A stretch of 64,000 bases of DNA from Fictibacillus sp. b24 (GTDB lineage: Bacteria > Bacillota > Bacilli > Bacillales > Fictibacillaceae). Positions 1 to 9,128 of the stretch are shown piece by piece. The notes beneath the pieces were generated by a model. The model saw nothing but the letters and a program-made list of their open reading frames with translations. It was not told where the DNA came from and did not search any database. Position 1 is the stretch's first letter, and every line of letters begins with the position of its first letter. The DNA lies in assembly GCF_030348825.1 (NCBI RefSeq), contig NZ_JAUCES010000005.1:496001-560000 (forward strand), in the 5' to 3' direction. A program made the translations under genes and the position numbers.

Positions 1-1
1 T

Positions 2-1900
2 ACTAGAATTTTATTTGATGGTGTCATTGAATCTGGCCTTGATTTAAAGATTATTGACCGTAATTTTGATTTGAAACTGGCACAATACTTTTTCCCTAAA
101 GAGTATGCAAAATATACTTCACCTGCTGTTGAACATGCATACTTGCAAAAGCTCCACAAACTCTATGACTGGGGAATTAACCTTAACACCGTTAAAGACA
201 GTTCCACTATGTTTGCCAATCGGGTTTATGAGCTTCAAGCACTTGGTAATATCTTAATTTCAAATTATAGCAAGGCTGTAAACGATATATTTCCGAATGT
301 ATTCATGGTTCATGATAAAAACGAAGTAAAAGAGATTATTAACGGTTTTTCTGATGAAGAAGTTTACAAACATCAGATATATGGAGTAAGAAGAGTGATG
401 TCTCGTGAAACAACACATCACCGTTTAGAACAGCTACTAAAAGCAATTGGAACTCCTTTTGAACAAGTTAAAAGAAAAGTTGCGGTTGTTGTTAAAGAGA
501 CTAACGATAAGATTCAGAAAATGTTTGATGCTCAAACATATTCAGATAAAGAATTGGTTTTAGAGAGCAGTCTAAATGAAGAAGGTAAAAAACAATTCGA
601 TATGATCGCATTCTTTGATGAGGATAAGGAATATGGTGAGTTTTACTTAGAAGACATGATTAATGGCTTTAAGTACACGAATTCCGATTATATTACAAAA
701 GAAGCTTATTATAATGGTGACGAGCTGCAAACAGGCATAGAGCATGATTATGTTACAACAATGCAGGATAAATACAGAACTGTATTCTGGAGTGAATCAT
801 TCTCAGTTGATGAACTTAAGAAGCTGAAAGGTTCTGTAGACTTAGCAAATGGATACAGTATTGACCACTTTGAATTTAATAACAAGAGAAAAACAGTTAA
901 GAAGGAAACGATTGATTATAAATTATCCGTTATTGTTCCTACTTATAATAATGGTGAGCATCTTTTAAACAAATGTTTTAACAGCTTAAAACGCAGCTCG
1001 CTTTTCAATGACATGGAGATTATCATAGTTGATGACGGATCATCAGATGAAATAACCCTGAAGATTATTAATCATATTGCAACTGAAAATCCAAATGTGA
1101 AAACATACTTTTATGAAAAAGGTGGCAGCGGAAGTGCTTCACGACCTCGTAATAAAGGGTTTGAACTTACAACGGCACCTTACGTAACGTATTTAGATCC
1201 AGATAATGAAGCTATCAATGACGGTTATTACAGAATGTATGAAGAAATACAGGGTACAGATTATGACTTCATCGTAGGAAATATGGTGAGGGTTGCAGAT
1301 AATAACATGCACTTCAACTATTTCAAAACTGTGATTCAATACAACAATAAACAAGATGTTTTAGAAGGAAACATGAAGGAATATTTGGCTAAGACTCAAT
1401 TCAAAGCCATGAGTATTCAAGCTTTAATCTTAAAACGAGAATTAATTGCTGACCATTCCTTACAAATGGTAGAGGGTGCAGTTGGACAAGATACTCTGTT
1501 CTTCCAGGAGTTGTTGCTTCATTCTGAGAAAGTAAAGGCAATTGATCTTGATATACATGTCTATTATGCAGCTGTATCAGGTTCTGCCGTAAACAGCATA
1601 TCTAAAAGGTTTTTTGAAAAGTACTTAATCCTAGAGAAAGCTAGATACAAAGCATATAAAGAGTATGGGATTTTAGAGGATTACTTGGATAAACGTTTTG
1701 AATACTACTTTAAGAATTGGTACCTAGAAAAGTTAAAGAAAGTACAAAAAGATGACGTTTTAGAATCTGTTAGGTTACTGTTTGAAATCTTTAACATATA
1801 TAAGTCAAAGGCTGTATTAGCGGAACCGGAAATTGTTAGGTTTAGTGAGTTAGTGAAGAATAAGGATTACGAAACAACTATTAAGGAATTTGTAAGATAA
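2..1900 (+). CDS. Glycosyltransferase: CgeB-like domain plus GT2 domain (5' end outside window)
   Basis: The frame is open from base 2, so the gene begins to the left of the window; no internal start should be taken as its true start. The N-terminal visible part (roughly the first 180 residues) resembles the C-terminal part of CgeB/YkvP-type spore glycosyltransferase domains, including the block EVYKHQIYGVRRVMS. A GT2 (GT-A fold) domain follows, with the opening strand LSVIVPTYNNGE, VDDGSSD, a Gly/Ser-rich turn, ASRPRNKGF and the metal-binding-like YLDPDNEA. This arrangement is known from teichoic/capsular polymer transferases such as TagF/GgaB relatives. It is likely a cytoplasmic enzyme adding sugar (or polyol-phosphate) units to the polymer exported by the nearby ABC transporter. 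A terminator follows at 1907. The exact sugar cannot be told. Confidence 0.8.
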   Translation, partial: TRILFDGVIESGLDLKIIDRNFDLKLAQYFFPKEYAKYTSPAVEHAYLQKLHKLYDWGINLNTVKDSSTMFANRVYELQALGNILISNYSKAVNDIFPNVFMVHDKNEVKEIINGFSDEEVYKHQIYGVRRVMSRETTHHRLEQLLKAIGTPFEQVKRKVAVVVKETNDKIQKMFDAQTYSDKELVLESSLNEEGKKQFDMIAFFDEDKEYGEFYLEDMINGFKYTNSDYITKEAYYNGDELQTGIEHDYVTTMQDKYRTVFWSESFSVDELKKLKGSVDLANGYSIDHFEFNNKRKTVKKETIDYKLSVIVPTYNNGEHLLNKCFNSLKRSSLFNDMEIIIVDDGSSDEITLKIINHIATENPNVKTYFYEKGGSGSASRPRNKGFELTTAPYVTYLDPDNEAINDGYYRMYEEIQGTDYDFIVGNMVRVADNNMHFNYFKTVIQYNNKQDVLEGNMKEYLAKTQFKAMSIQALILKRELIADHSLQMVEGAVGQDTLFFQELLLHSEKVKAIDLDIHVYYAAVSGSAVNSISKRFFEKYLILEKARYKAYKEYGILEDYLDKRFEYYFKNWYLEKLKKVQKDDVLESVRLLFEIFNIYKSKAVLAEPEIVRFSELVKNKDYETTIKEFVR

Positions 1901-1906
1901 GCAGAT

Positions 1907-1937
1907 GAGGATATAAGTTTAACTTATATCCTCTTTT
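1907..1937 (+). terminator. Rho-independent terminator after glycosyltransferase
   Basis: Near-perfect inverted repeat: GAGGATATAAGTT at 1907-1919 pairs with 1921-1933, followed by TTTT. It ends the transcript of the left-edge glycosyltransferase. Confidence 0.75.
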
Positions 1938-1961
1938 AAAAACTATAGAGGTGAGTATCTT

Positions 1962-2939
1962 ATGATTATTAAGGACAAGGTTTTTAATGGTGAAGTAAAA
2001 GTAAATTATCTTTTTAAAAGATCAGCAACTCAAAACAATAAACTAGTAATTGTTTTTTCGGCATTTCCTACCAAAAATTCAAAACCTAGATACAATTACA
2101 TGAATACAATAGAAGGTTTAGATACAAATAAATTATTTATTCTAGATGATTTTGGGTGTCGAGCAAGTTATTATCTTTGTGAAAATAGAGATTATAAGAT
2201 TGAGAGGTCAGTAAAAGCCTTAATCGATTACATAGTAGATCAGTATAAAATAGATCATATTATTTCAGCAGGGTCTAGTAAAGGCGGATATGCAGCTTTA
2301 TACTATGGAATTAAGTATGGTTTTAATGAAGTTATTGCGGCTTCACCTCAGTATTTTGTGGGTGATTATGTAAATAAGTTTGCTACTGAGGTAGCTGCAT
2401 TTATGGCAGGTGGTACTAAAGAAGAGGATGTTAAATACCTTAATGATATCCTCCCAAATACAATAATTAATACACCTCACAGTCCTACTATCTTTATACA
2501 TGTTGGGAGTGGCGAGAGTCATTATAAATTGCATGTTAAACCGATGGTTGAATTGCTAAAACAAAAAGGTATAAAGTGTAATTTAGATTTAGGAGATTAT
2601 AGTAAACATAGTGATGTGTCATTGTATTATCCTGAGTATTTACGTAGAAATGTATGTTCAAGTCTAGATTTACCTTTTATTAATAAGCTCCAGTTTAACC
2701 AACAGGAATGCAAATTGGGACATCAGGTAACTTTTACTATAGATAAGTTTAAAGGAACAAATAGTTTTGCTTGGTATGTCTATAAAGACAAAGACGCCAT
2801 TCATAAGCAAATGTATAAAGAAGATAATAGTTTTAATTACGAATTTAAGGAAAAAGGCAATTACAAAGTCAAAGTGTTTGCAATCAATCCTAAAAAAGTT
2901 AAAACGACAATAACTACAAAAAATATTGAAATTAAATAA
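1962..2939 (+). CDS. Alpha/beta-hydrolase (Asp2-like) with C-terminal beta-sandwich domain
   Basis: The 325-residue product starts at ATG after GAGGTG. Residues ~20-235 look like an alpha/beta-hydrolase fold: strand VIVFSAFP near residue 30, DDFG near 62, and the nucleophile elbow AGSSKGGY with predicted catalytic Ser106. A candidate catalytic His is His216 in YSKHSD. This resembles Asp2 of accessory Sec systems and hydrolases in bacterial surface-polysaccharide loci, where some act as acetylesterases or acyltransferases. Residues ~245-325 form a separate beta-rich domain. No signal peptide is visible, so it is probably cytoplasmic. It lies between a glycosyltransferase and a convergent gene, with terminators on both sides, so it is probably transcribed alone. 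The substrate is unknown; trimming or acylation of a wall polymer is inferred only from context. Confidence 0.7.
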   Translation: MIIKDKVFNGEVKVNYLFKRSATQNNKLVIVFSAFPTKNSKPRYNYMNTIEGLDTNKLFILDDFGCRASYYLCENRDYKIERSVKALIDYIVDQYKIDHIISAGSSKGGYAALYYGIKYGFNEVIAASPQYFVGDYVNKFATEVAAFMAGGTKEEDVKYLNDILPNTIINTPHSPTIFIHVGSGESHYKLHVKPMVELLKQKGIKCNLDLGDYSKHSDVSLYYPEYLRRNVCSSLDLPFINKLQFNQQECKLGHQVTFTIDKFKGTNSFAWYVYKDKDAIHKQMYKEDNSFNYEFKEKGNYKVKVFAINPKKVKTTITTKNIEIK

Positions 2940-2982
2940 ATGAAAGCAGCGGAATTTACGATTCCGCTGCTTTCATTTATTT
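2934..2982. terminator. Bidirectional terminator between convergent genes
   Basis: A 22-bp perfect inverted repeat (2934-2955 with 2961-2982, loop of 5) contains both stop codons and is A-rich on the left and T-rich on the right. It can serve the hydrolase gene and the convergent asparagine-synthetase-like gene. Confidence 0.85.
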
Positions 2983-4861
2983 AAACGATAGAAAAGTCAC
3001 CTACCCAAATTCTAGAAGCTTCCACCCATGATCTAGTTGATGTAGCTTGATGATGCAGTATTTTTATATATGGAGGTTCATTTGGGCTGAAGTCTTTAAT
3101 AGTTAGTCTTATCTCTCTTTTCCCAAACAAATCTAAAAGATCTGACTCCCCAAGAAAATTAGATGTAACAGTAATTTTATCTCTTCCTTTAGGATTATTG
3201 TAAAATAACTGCGTTGTAAAACATAAGATGTCGTCATCATTAAAACCAGATAAGTTAAAAGTCAGTGTGTATGAATCGTTCGATTGTATATCTTGATTCT
3301 GAAACTTATAAACTACCCCTTGATTGTCATAGGTACGTGTAAGTTGATCTGACTGTGATGTAGAAGGAGTAATGATGTTTTGGAATAATTGTTTATTTAT
3401 TTGAGCTAGTCGCTCTTTTTGTTTATCTGCTTCAATATACTTCGTTTTCAAATTTTCAGTAGAATTAATGTCCCAGTAGTTTAAAACGGGCCACAAATCT
3501 TCAATGAGATCATTAAATAATTTATTTTCATTTCGTTCTTCTATTGGATAAGAAAGCATTAAATCTAATATTTGACGAGAATTTAATAGAAGCATGGTAT
3601 TAAAGGCGATATCCGACTCTCCGACCACACCGCTATGCCATTGTATTAAGCGATAGGAAACAAAAAGTAATTCCAATGGATTATAATTATACCAGTTTGT
3701 TAATTGAGCATGATTCAATAGGTGATCTAAATGCTCTATATTTTGCTGCTCATCCTCTATAAGTGTCCACTTTTGAACATTTTTAGCTATTAATTGAGTA
3801 TTCCATTCTTTTATTTTTAATGTGCTATTTTGAAAGATGTACTTACCAACGTTAAATAATGCTGTAGACCTTATGTGTAGATAATCCTTTTTACCATATA
3901 AGTTGTAATAATCATTAGCTAAATTTAAACCGTGGTTCGAAAGTACATTATGTTTTATGGTTTTAATAACCTCAGGGTCTACACATTCATCTGTAGAGAT
4001 TTCAAAGAATCTATGCTTTAAATTAAGATTATCTACAATAGAAGTAACAATTTTCTTGTCATTAAGAAATGTTTTCTTTGCGTAATCACTAGCATTGCTC
4101 GTATCTTTCATATAAGTGAAAGTTTCTAGGTCTCTAATTATAGGTTTTAAAATGGCTAATGAAGTTCTGCTGTCACCGCCGCCTGTTAACGATAGAATGG
4201 GAGTATAGTGGGAGCGCCTAACCCATTTAACGGTTTCGCTAAGATATTGTTTTAATTCTGTTTTTATCTCTTCTTTTGATTTCGAAGGAAAATCCTTAGT
4301 AGGATAATACCTTTCGAGTGTTCTTGTATTGACTTCGTACGTCATATTGGGTATTAACTTTTCAATGGACTTATAACGAGTGTGATAAGAAAAACTGATT
4401 TCGGAAGGTTTAAAATAAACCTGCTCTACATTTGTATCTCCAACAACTTCAGATACTAGAGAATCATGAGAGGCGACAACATCATAGTGAGAATGATAAC
4501 AGACCGACCGTAATCCACTTACGTCATGAAAAAGGTTTAGTTTTCCATTTTGACTTAATATAATTAAAAATCTGCCACTTAAGTAACTGATTTCATCAAG
4601 AAATAATTCATTGCTCTGCTCCAGAGAACGTTTTAATTTATCTATAATAGAGTCTTCCTTAAGATTTCCGTTTCTAATGTCAAAAAAGTAACCGAGAATT
4701 GCAATATGTACTGCGTTAGAGCTTGAAGATACAAACTCATTTTTAGGTGAAAAATATAAGGTCCATTCCCCTGGTAAGCTGAACTCTCTCCAATTATAAC
4801 GATTTTCAAAGTGTTTTCTGGTTAATAAGAAACCAAATGGATATTTTATTTCATCTTTCAT
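2981..4861 (-). CDS. Asparagine-synthetase-like amidotransferase domain protein
   Basis: The start is ATG at 4861, because GGAGGT lies 7 nt upstream; a longer TTG frame would absorb that site. The 626-residue product has the ATP-pyrophosphatase (PP-loop) motif LSLTGGGDSRTS near residue 230, the hallmark of the AsnB synthetase half. The N-terminal ~200 residues resemble a class II glutaminase fold, but Cys2, needed for glutamine hydrolysis, is absent (it begins MKDEI), so ammonia or another amine would have to be supplied directly. About 120 C-terminal residues past the synthetase core form a beta-rich extension. AsnB-like proteins in capsule loci are suspected of amidating uronic or amino-uronic acids, and a UDP-ManNAc dehydrogenase lies divergently next door. 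The acceptor is not known. Confidence 0.75.
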   Translation of the reverse strand: MKDEIKYPFGFLLTRKHFENRYNWREFSLPGEWTLYFSPKNEFVSSSSNAVHIAILGYFFDIRNGNLKEDSIIDKLKRSLEQSNELFLDEISYLSGRFLIILSQNGKLNLFHDVSGLRSVCYHSHYDVVASHDSLVSEVVGDTNVEQVYFKPSEISFSYHTRYKSIEKLIPNMTYEVNTRTLERYYPTKDFPSKSKEEIKTELKQYLSETVKWVRRSHYTPILSLTGGGDSRTSLAILKPIIRDLETFTYMKDTSNASDYAKKTFLNDKKIVTSIVDNLNLKHRFFEISTDECVDPEVIKTIKHNVLSNHGLNLANDYYNLYGKKDYLHIRSTALFNVGKYIFQNSTLKIKEWNTQLIAKNVQKWTLIEDEQQNIEHLDHLLNHAQLTNWYNYNPLELLFVSYRLIQWHSGVVGESDIAFNTMLLLNSRQILDLMLSYPIEERNENKLFNDLIEDLWPVLNYWDINSTENLKTKYIEADKQKERLAQINKQLFQNIITPSTSQSDQLTRTYDNQGVVYKFQNQDIQSNDSYTLTFNLSGFNDDDILCFTTQLFYNNPKGRDKITVTSNFLGESDLLDLFGKREIRLTIKDFSPNEPPYIKILHHQATSTRSWVEASRIWVGDFSIV

Positions 4862-4883
4862 GAATCTGACCTCCAATGATCAT

Positions 4884-4923
4884 ATAACAAATTGATGGTA
4901 GTGATAACAAATTGATGGTAGTG
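4884..4923. repeat. 20-bp tandem duplication in divergent promoter region
   Basis: Two exact head-to-tail copies of a 20-bp unit (4884-4903 and 4904-4923) lie just upstream of the asparagine-synthetase-like gene. They may be a recent slippage event or paired regulatory sites. Confidence 0.9.
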
Positions 4924-5343
4924 ATGATGTATGTGTATATCTACAGAGAATACTTCTTACTTCTAAATAGAAAATTAACAAAACACCACACTATTATATA
5001 TTTCTTTTACATATAAATCTATCAAATGAAAATATTACAAGTATTGTATTTCTTTAGAACTAGACTTAAATTGCCCATTATTAATCTTAATATATTTAAG
5101 AGAAGAATTATCAACCGATATAAAGTATTAGAGTATATAATTTTATTTCGACAAATTTTATGTTACAAACTTAAAAAATTCCAAAATTTATAAAAGAATG
5201 GTAGACTTTAATGTTGAAATCTGTTTTAATATTAATGTTAGTTTAACAGCTTTTTACATTATTTCGACAAAACATATGATTAAAAATAGTTATTTATTCA
5301 TTGGATATTATGTTAATAAAATATTATGGGGGTTGTGCATATA
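4924..5343. other. AT-rich divergent intergenic region
   Basis: About 420 bp without a credible gene, very AT-rich, between divergent genes. Apart from the candidate promoter at 5253-5280 nothing definite is seen. Confidence 0.6.
5253..5280 (+). promoter_or_regulatory. Candidate sigma-A promoter for dehydrogenase-exporter operon
   Basis: TTTACA (5253-5258), 16-bp spacer, TATGAT (5275-5280), about 60 bp before the dehydrogenase start. It is a reasonable but not perfect match in AT-rich DNA. Confidence 0.4.
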
Positions 5344-6621
5344 ATGAAAATCTGTACGATGGGTCTTGGGTATATAGGTCTTCCTACGTCTGCTATGTTT
5401 GCTAAATACGGAGCTGAGGTTGTAGGTGTTGATCTGTACCCTGAAGTTGTAGATAAATTAAATCAAGGTGAGATTCACATTGAAGAGCCTGGCCTTGGAG
5501 AAGTAGTTAAAAATGTAGTAGAGAACGGTAAATTTAGAGCATCACTTCTTCCGGAAGAAGCAGATGTATTTATTATCGCGGTTCCAACGCCAAACCTTAA
5601 TGATGAGCACAAATCATGTGACTTAACATATGTATTAACGGCTACTCAATCTGTTTTGCCATTAGTAAAGAAAGGCAACGTCATTATTATTGAATCTACG
5701 ATTGCCCCTCGTAGCATGGATGACCATGTTAAGCCTTTGGTTGAAGAAGCTGGGTTTAAAGTGGGAGAAGATATTTTCCTCGTTCACTGCCCAGAGCGCG
5801 TACTTCCAGGACAAATCATGCATGAACTTGTTCACAACAACCGTATTGTTGGTGGAGTTACAAACGCTTGTGCGCAAGCGGGAGCAGAAGTTTATAGCCT
5901 ATTTGTAGAAGGGGAAATTATCAAAACAGATGCAAAAACGGCTGAAATGTCTAAACTAATGGAGAATACATTCCGTGATGTAAACATTGCACTTGCTAAT
6001 GAACTAGCTAAAGTATGTAACTCTTTAGATATAAACGTTCTTGATGTAATTGAAATGGCTAATAAGCATCCGCGTGTTAACTTGCATTCACCTGGTCCAG
6101 GAGTTGGAGGACATTGTCTAGCGGTTGATCCATACTTTGTTGTAGCAAAAGCACCTGAACTTGCAAATATCATTAAGTTATCACGTGACACAAACGTCTC
6201 AATGCCTCAATATGTGGTAGATAGCGTAAGAATGATGTTAAAAGAAGTTTCAAAACCTAAGGTAGCTGCATTCGGTGTTACTTACAAAGGTAATGTTGAC
6301 GATATGCGTGAAAGCCCAGCAATGGATGTTATCAACTTATTATCTGATGAATTTGAAGTGGCAATTCATGATCCACATGTTTACTCTGAATATTATGATT
6401 TTGTAAGTGCTGAAGTTGCAGCTTCAGGAGCTGATTTGATTTTAGTCCTTACAGATCATGATGAGTTTAAAACACTAGATTATGACAGACTTGCTTCACT
6501 TATGCGCACACCTAAAGTATTTGACACTCGAAACTGTATTGCGGGTACATTCGACAAGGCGGAAATGATTAATTTCGGTAGCCTTTATAAACAGAAAGAG
6601 GAAAAAGTGGCATTAGTATGA
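5344..6621 (+). CDS. wecC: UDP-N-acetyl-D-mannosamine dehydrogenase (WecC type)
   Basis: A nucleotide-sugar dehydrogenase of 425 residues counted from ATG 5344. An upstream in-frame ATG at 5326 precedes the GGGGG run and adds residues before the Rossmann strand, so it is unlikely to be used. The NAD-binding motif is MGLGYIGLP at the N-terminus. The catalytic Cys lies in GVGGHCLAVDPYF, about residue 258, with the substrate-domain block VHCPERVLPG earlier. The HPRVN...PGPGVGGHC pattern fits UDP-ManNAc dehydrogenases rather than UDP-glucose dehydrogenases. The reaction is UDP-ManNAc to UDP-ManNAcA with two NAD+. Its substrate would come from MnaA at 9129. The stop overlaps the next start by ATGA, so it is coupled to the ABC exporter. 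The substrate call rests on motif resemblance. Confidence 0.85.
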   Translation: MKICTMGLGYIGLPTSAMFAKYGAEVVGVDLYPEVVDKLNQGEIHIEEPGLGEVVKNVVENGKFRASLLPEEADVFIIAVPTPNLNDEHKSCDLTYVLTATQSVLPLVKKGNVIIIESTIAPRSMDDHVKPLVEEAGFKVGEDIFLVHCPERVLPGQIMHELVHNNRIVGGVTNACAQAGAEVYSLFVEGEIIKTDAKTAEMSKLMENTFRDVNIALANELAKVCNSLDINVLDVIEMANKHPRVNLHSPGPGVGGHCLAVDPYFVVAKAPELANIIKLSRDTNVSMPQYVVDSVRMMLKEVSKPKVAAFGVTYKGNVDDMRESPAMDVINLLSDEFEVAIHDPHVYSEYYDFVSAEVAASGADLILVLTDHDEFKTLDYDRLASLMRTPKVFDTRNCIAGTFDKAEMINFGSLYKQKEEKVALV

Positions 6622-7427
6622 AATCAGCTTTAATTATTTTGAAAGAACATCTTCAAAATAAATATCTAATATCAAGACTATCTCTTTATGATTTGAAGAA
6701 TACGTACTCAGCAACTATGCTGGGTAATATATGGGTTATTTTAAATCCTCTCATTCAAATCTTTGTGTATTGGTTAGTCTTTGGTTTAGGAATTAGAGGT
6801 GGAGCGCCGGTTAACGGCGTTCCTTACTTTATTTGGTTAATAAGTGGAATTATTCCTTGGTTTTTTATTAGCAAAGCTATAACTAATGGATCGAATTCTA
6901 TTTATTCCAAATTAAATACTGTTTCTAAGATGAACTTTCCTTTAAGTATTGTTCCCACATATACAGTTACAGCTCAGTTATACAATCATCTTATTTTGCT
7001 GATGCTGCTTATTTTAACGGTAATTGCTTCAATAGGACTTGTTTCGTTAAACCTGTTCTTGGTTTTTTATTTTACGGTAGCGGCAATTTTTTTACTGGTA
7101 GCTATAGCTTTAATTACATCTACGCTTTCTACTTTAGTTCGTGATGTAAATATATTAATTCAGTCTATTGTACGAATGCTTTTTTACTTAACTCCAATAA
7201 TTTGGGTCCCAAATCTCAGTGAACTTCCTTACTTTTTTAAAGTTATGTTCTACTTGAATCCCTTTTATTATCTTGTAAACGGTTATCGGGAACTTCTCTT
7301 ATTTGGAGATACTGATACTATTATTAGCTACAACACATTATATTATTGGAATGTAGTGTTGGTCCTATTCTTTATTGGTGCTTTTTTACATGTGAAGTTT
7401 AGAAAACAATTCGTCGATAGTCTGTAA
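6618..7427 (+). CDS. tagG: ABC-2 type polysaccharide/teichoic acid exporter permease (TagG-like)
   Basis: A 269-residue integral membrane protein with about six hydrophobic segments and an N-terminal cytoplasmic stretch LISRLSLYDLKNTYSATMLG typical of TagG/RfbA/KpsM-type permeases. It also has the conserved re-entrant region near LNPFYYLVNGYRELLLFGD. With the following ATPase it would flip a lipid-linked polymer to the outer face of the membrane. The ATG overlaps the dehydrogenase stop (ATGA) and the next gene starts 11 bp downstream, so the three are co-translated. Composition is more AT-rich than the later mnaA gene. Whether the cargo is true teichoic acid or a ManNAcA-rich secondary polymer is open. 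Confidence 0.88.
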   Translation: MKSALIILKEHLQNKYLISRLSLYDLKNTYSATMLGNIWVILNPLIQIFVYWLVFGLGIRGGAPVNGVPYFIWLISGIIPWFFISKAITNGSNSIYSKLNTVSKMNFPLSIVPTYTVTAQLYNHLILLMLLILTVIASIGLVSLNLFLVFYFTVAAIFLLVAIALITSTLSTLVRDVNILIQSIVRMLFYLTPIIWVPNLSELPYFFKVMFYLNPFYYLVNGYRELLLFGDTDTIISYNTLYYWNVVLVLFFIGAFLHVKFRKQFVDSL

Positions 7428-7438
7428 AGGTGATACAC

Positions 7439-9109
7439 ATGAATACAACAGTCAAGTTTGATGGTGTAACCAAAAAATTTAAAAAGTATCATAAGTCATC
7501 AGAACGCTTTAAGGACTTAGTCACCTGGAAAGAAACAGGTGACTATCATTATGCACTTAGAGACGTTTCTTTTAGTGTTCAAAAAGGTGAAATTGTAGGG
7601 GTTATTGGATTAAATGGTGCAGGAAAAAGTACGCTATCTAATTTGATTTCTGGAGTTACCATCCCGACACAAGGAAAAGTTCAAATAAACGGACAGGCTT
7701 CCTTAATTGCTATTTCTTCGGGACTTAATGGTCAATTAACCGGTTTAGAAAATATTGAACTAAAAGGCTTAATGCTTGGTTTAACAAAGGAACAGATTAA
7801 GGATATCGTTCCCTATGTTATTGAATTTGCTGAGATCGGTGATTTTATTGATCAGCCCGTAAAAACATATTCGAGTGGAATGAAAGCCCGATTAGGATTT
7901 GCTATTTCTATTAATATTGATCCTGATATTTTAGTGATAGATGAAGCATTATCTGTTGGAGATTCTACTTTTACAAACAAATGTTTAAAAAAGATAAATG
8001 AGTTTAAGGATAGCGGGAAAACGATTTTCTTTATCAGTCATTCTGCCAGTCAGATTAAGAAATTTTGTGATAAAGCATTATGGCTTCATTACGGTACGGT
8101 AAGAGAATACGGAGAAGTAAATGAAGTTGTAGGTAATTATGTTAAGTTTCTAAAAACCTATAATGCACTTTCAACATCTGAACGTAAAGAGTATAAAAAA
8201 GAAGAACTTGATAAAATTGAAAAAAGTGCAACCGCAGAAAACAAACCAAGAATGAGAAGAAAGCAAAAAGAAAGAAAAAAGAGAGATATCAAGCAGCTTG
8301 TTGGTATCGGTTTCTTATTATCTGCTTTAGTACTGAACGCTTTTTTGACAATTTCCCATCCTTCTATTGATAAGGTCAAAGCCATGGTAATGGAAAATTC
8401 TCTGTTTAAGAGCAAAGAAAGTACAGACGTTGTTAAAGAAAAAAAGAAACCTAAACCTTCTGAAAACACAAAAAAACCAGCTGAACCTGAATTAAAGGTT
8501 GCTGTTATCAATAAAGATTTTATCAACATTCGAAATAAGGCTAGCCTAGACAGCACGATTGTTGGCCAGGGGATTTTTGGTGATGTCTATCCAATTAAGC
8601 AATCGATTGAAGACACGGATGAAGACATGACTTGGCTGCAGCTCGATATACCGGGTGAATCTGAATCATGGGTAAGTTCTTCGGTTGCAGAAACCATTGA
8701 TAGTAAAGATATTCCGACTCTCGAGGACCTTTCGACTTTTGAAACGTATTTGACCGAGCGTAATCTGCCAGTAGGCCATAGTGAAGTTTCTTCTTTATTC
8801 AATGACTCTTTTGATCGGTCAAAGATTGTGAATGTTATTCAGAATGAAGCTGAACTAAATAATGCAACGGTTATTACCACTTCTGATGCTATGTTGATTG
8901 TGAAATCGGACCAACTGACTGAATTGTTGCTAACAAATGTATACACGAGTGCTGAACCTTTTATACCGCTGTTTAGTTCAACTAAGATAACAAAAGATGT
9001 AGAAGACCTTTACTTTGCAAAAACAGACACTTTGATGATTAAGATGAATGTTGATTCTAGAGATAATTCAGTAACATCATTCTCTTTTAGCAAAAGAAAG
9101 AATAAATAA
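7439..9109 (+). CDS. tagH: Polysaccharide/teichoic acid exporter ATPase with extracellular SH3-like tail (TagH-like)
   Basis: The start is taken at ATG 7439, preceded by AAAGGTG; a GTG at 7430 lies inside that site. The N-terminal ATPase (residues ~1-240) has Walker A GLNGAGKST, signature YSSGMKARLGF and Walker B ILVIDEALSVGD, as in exporters of teichoic acids and O-antigens. A Lys/Arg-rich linker, one membrane segment (LVGIGFLLSALVLNAFLTI, ~285-303) and a ~230-residue extracytoplasmic part follow. The latter begins with an SH3b-like unit (INIRNKASLDSTIVGQG). Bacillus TagH has the same overall plan and similar length (about 530 residues). The tail probably contacts wall polymers. It pairs with the permease encoded just upstream. 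Confidence 0.88.
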   Translation: MNTTVKFDGVTKKFKKYHKSSERFKDLVTWKETGDYHYALRDVSFSVQKGEIVGVIGLNGAGKSTLSNLISGVTIPTQGKVQINGQASLIAISSGLNGQLTGLENIELKGLMLGLTKEQIKDIVPYVIEFAEIGDFIDQPVKTYSSGMKARLGFAISINIDPDILVIDEALSVGDSTFTNKCLKKINEFKDSGKTIFFISHSASQIKKFCDKALWLHYGTVREYGEVNEVVGNYVKFLKTYNALSTSERKEYKKEELDKIEKSATAENKPRMRRKQKERKKRDIKQLVGIGFLLSALVLNAFLTISHPSIDKVKAMVMENSLFKSKESTDVVKEKKKPKPSENTKKPAEPELKVAVINKDFINIRNKASLDSTIVGQGIFGDVYPIKQSIEDTDEDMTWLQLDIPGESESWVSSSVAETIDSKDIPTLEDLSTFETYLTERNLPVGHSEVSSLFNDSFDRSKIVNVIQNEAELNNATVITTSDAMLIVKSDQLTELLLTNVYTSAEPFIPLFSSTKITKDVEDLYFAKTDTLMIKMNVDSRDNSVTSFSFSKRKNK

Positions 9110-9128
9110 AAAGGGGAATTCACTAAGA

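Noticed and set aside
8158-8556. Minus-strand frame of 132 codons inside the TagH-like gene
   Set aside because: It is antisense to a clear ABC ATPase/tail protein and hydrophobic only because it mirrors the Lys/Glu-rich linker.
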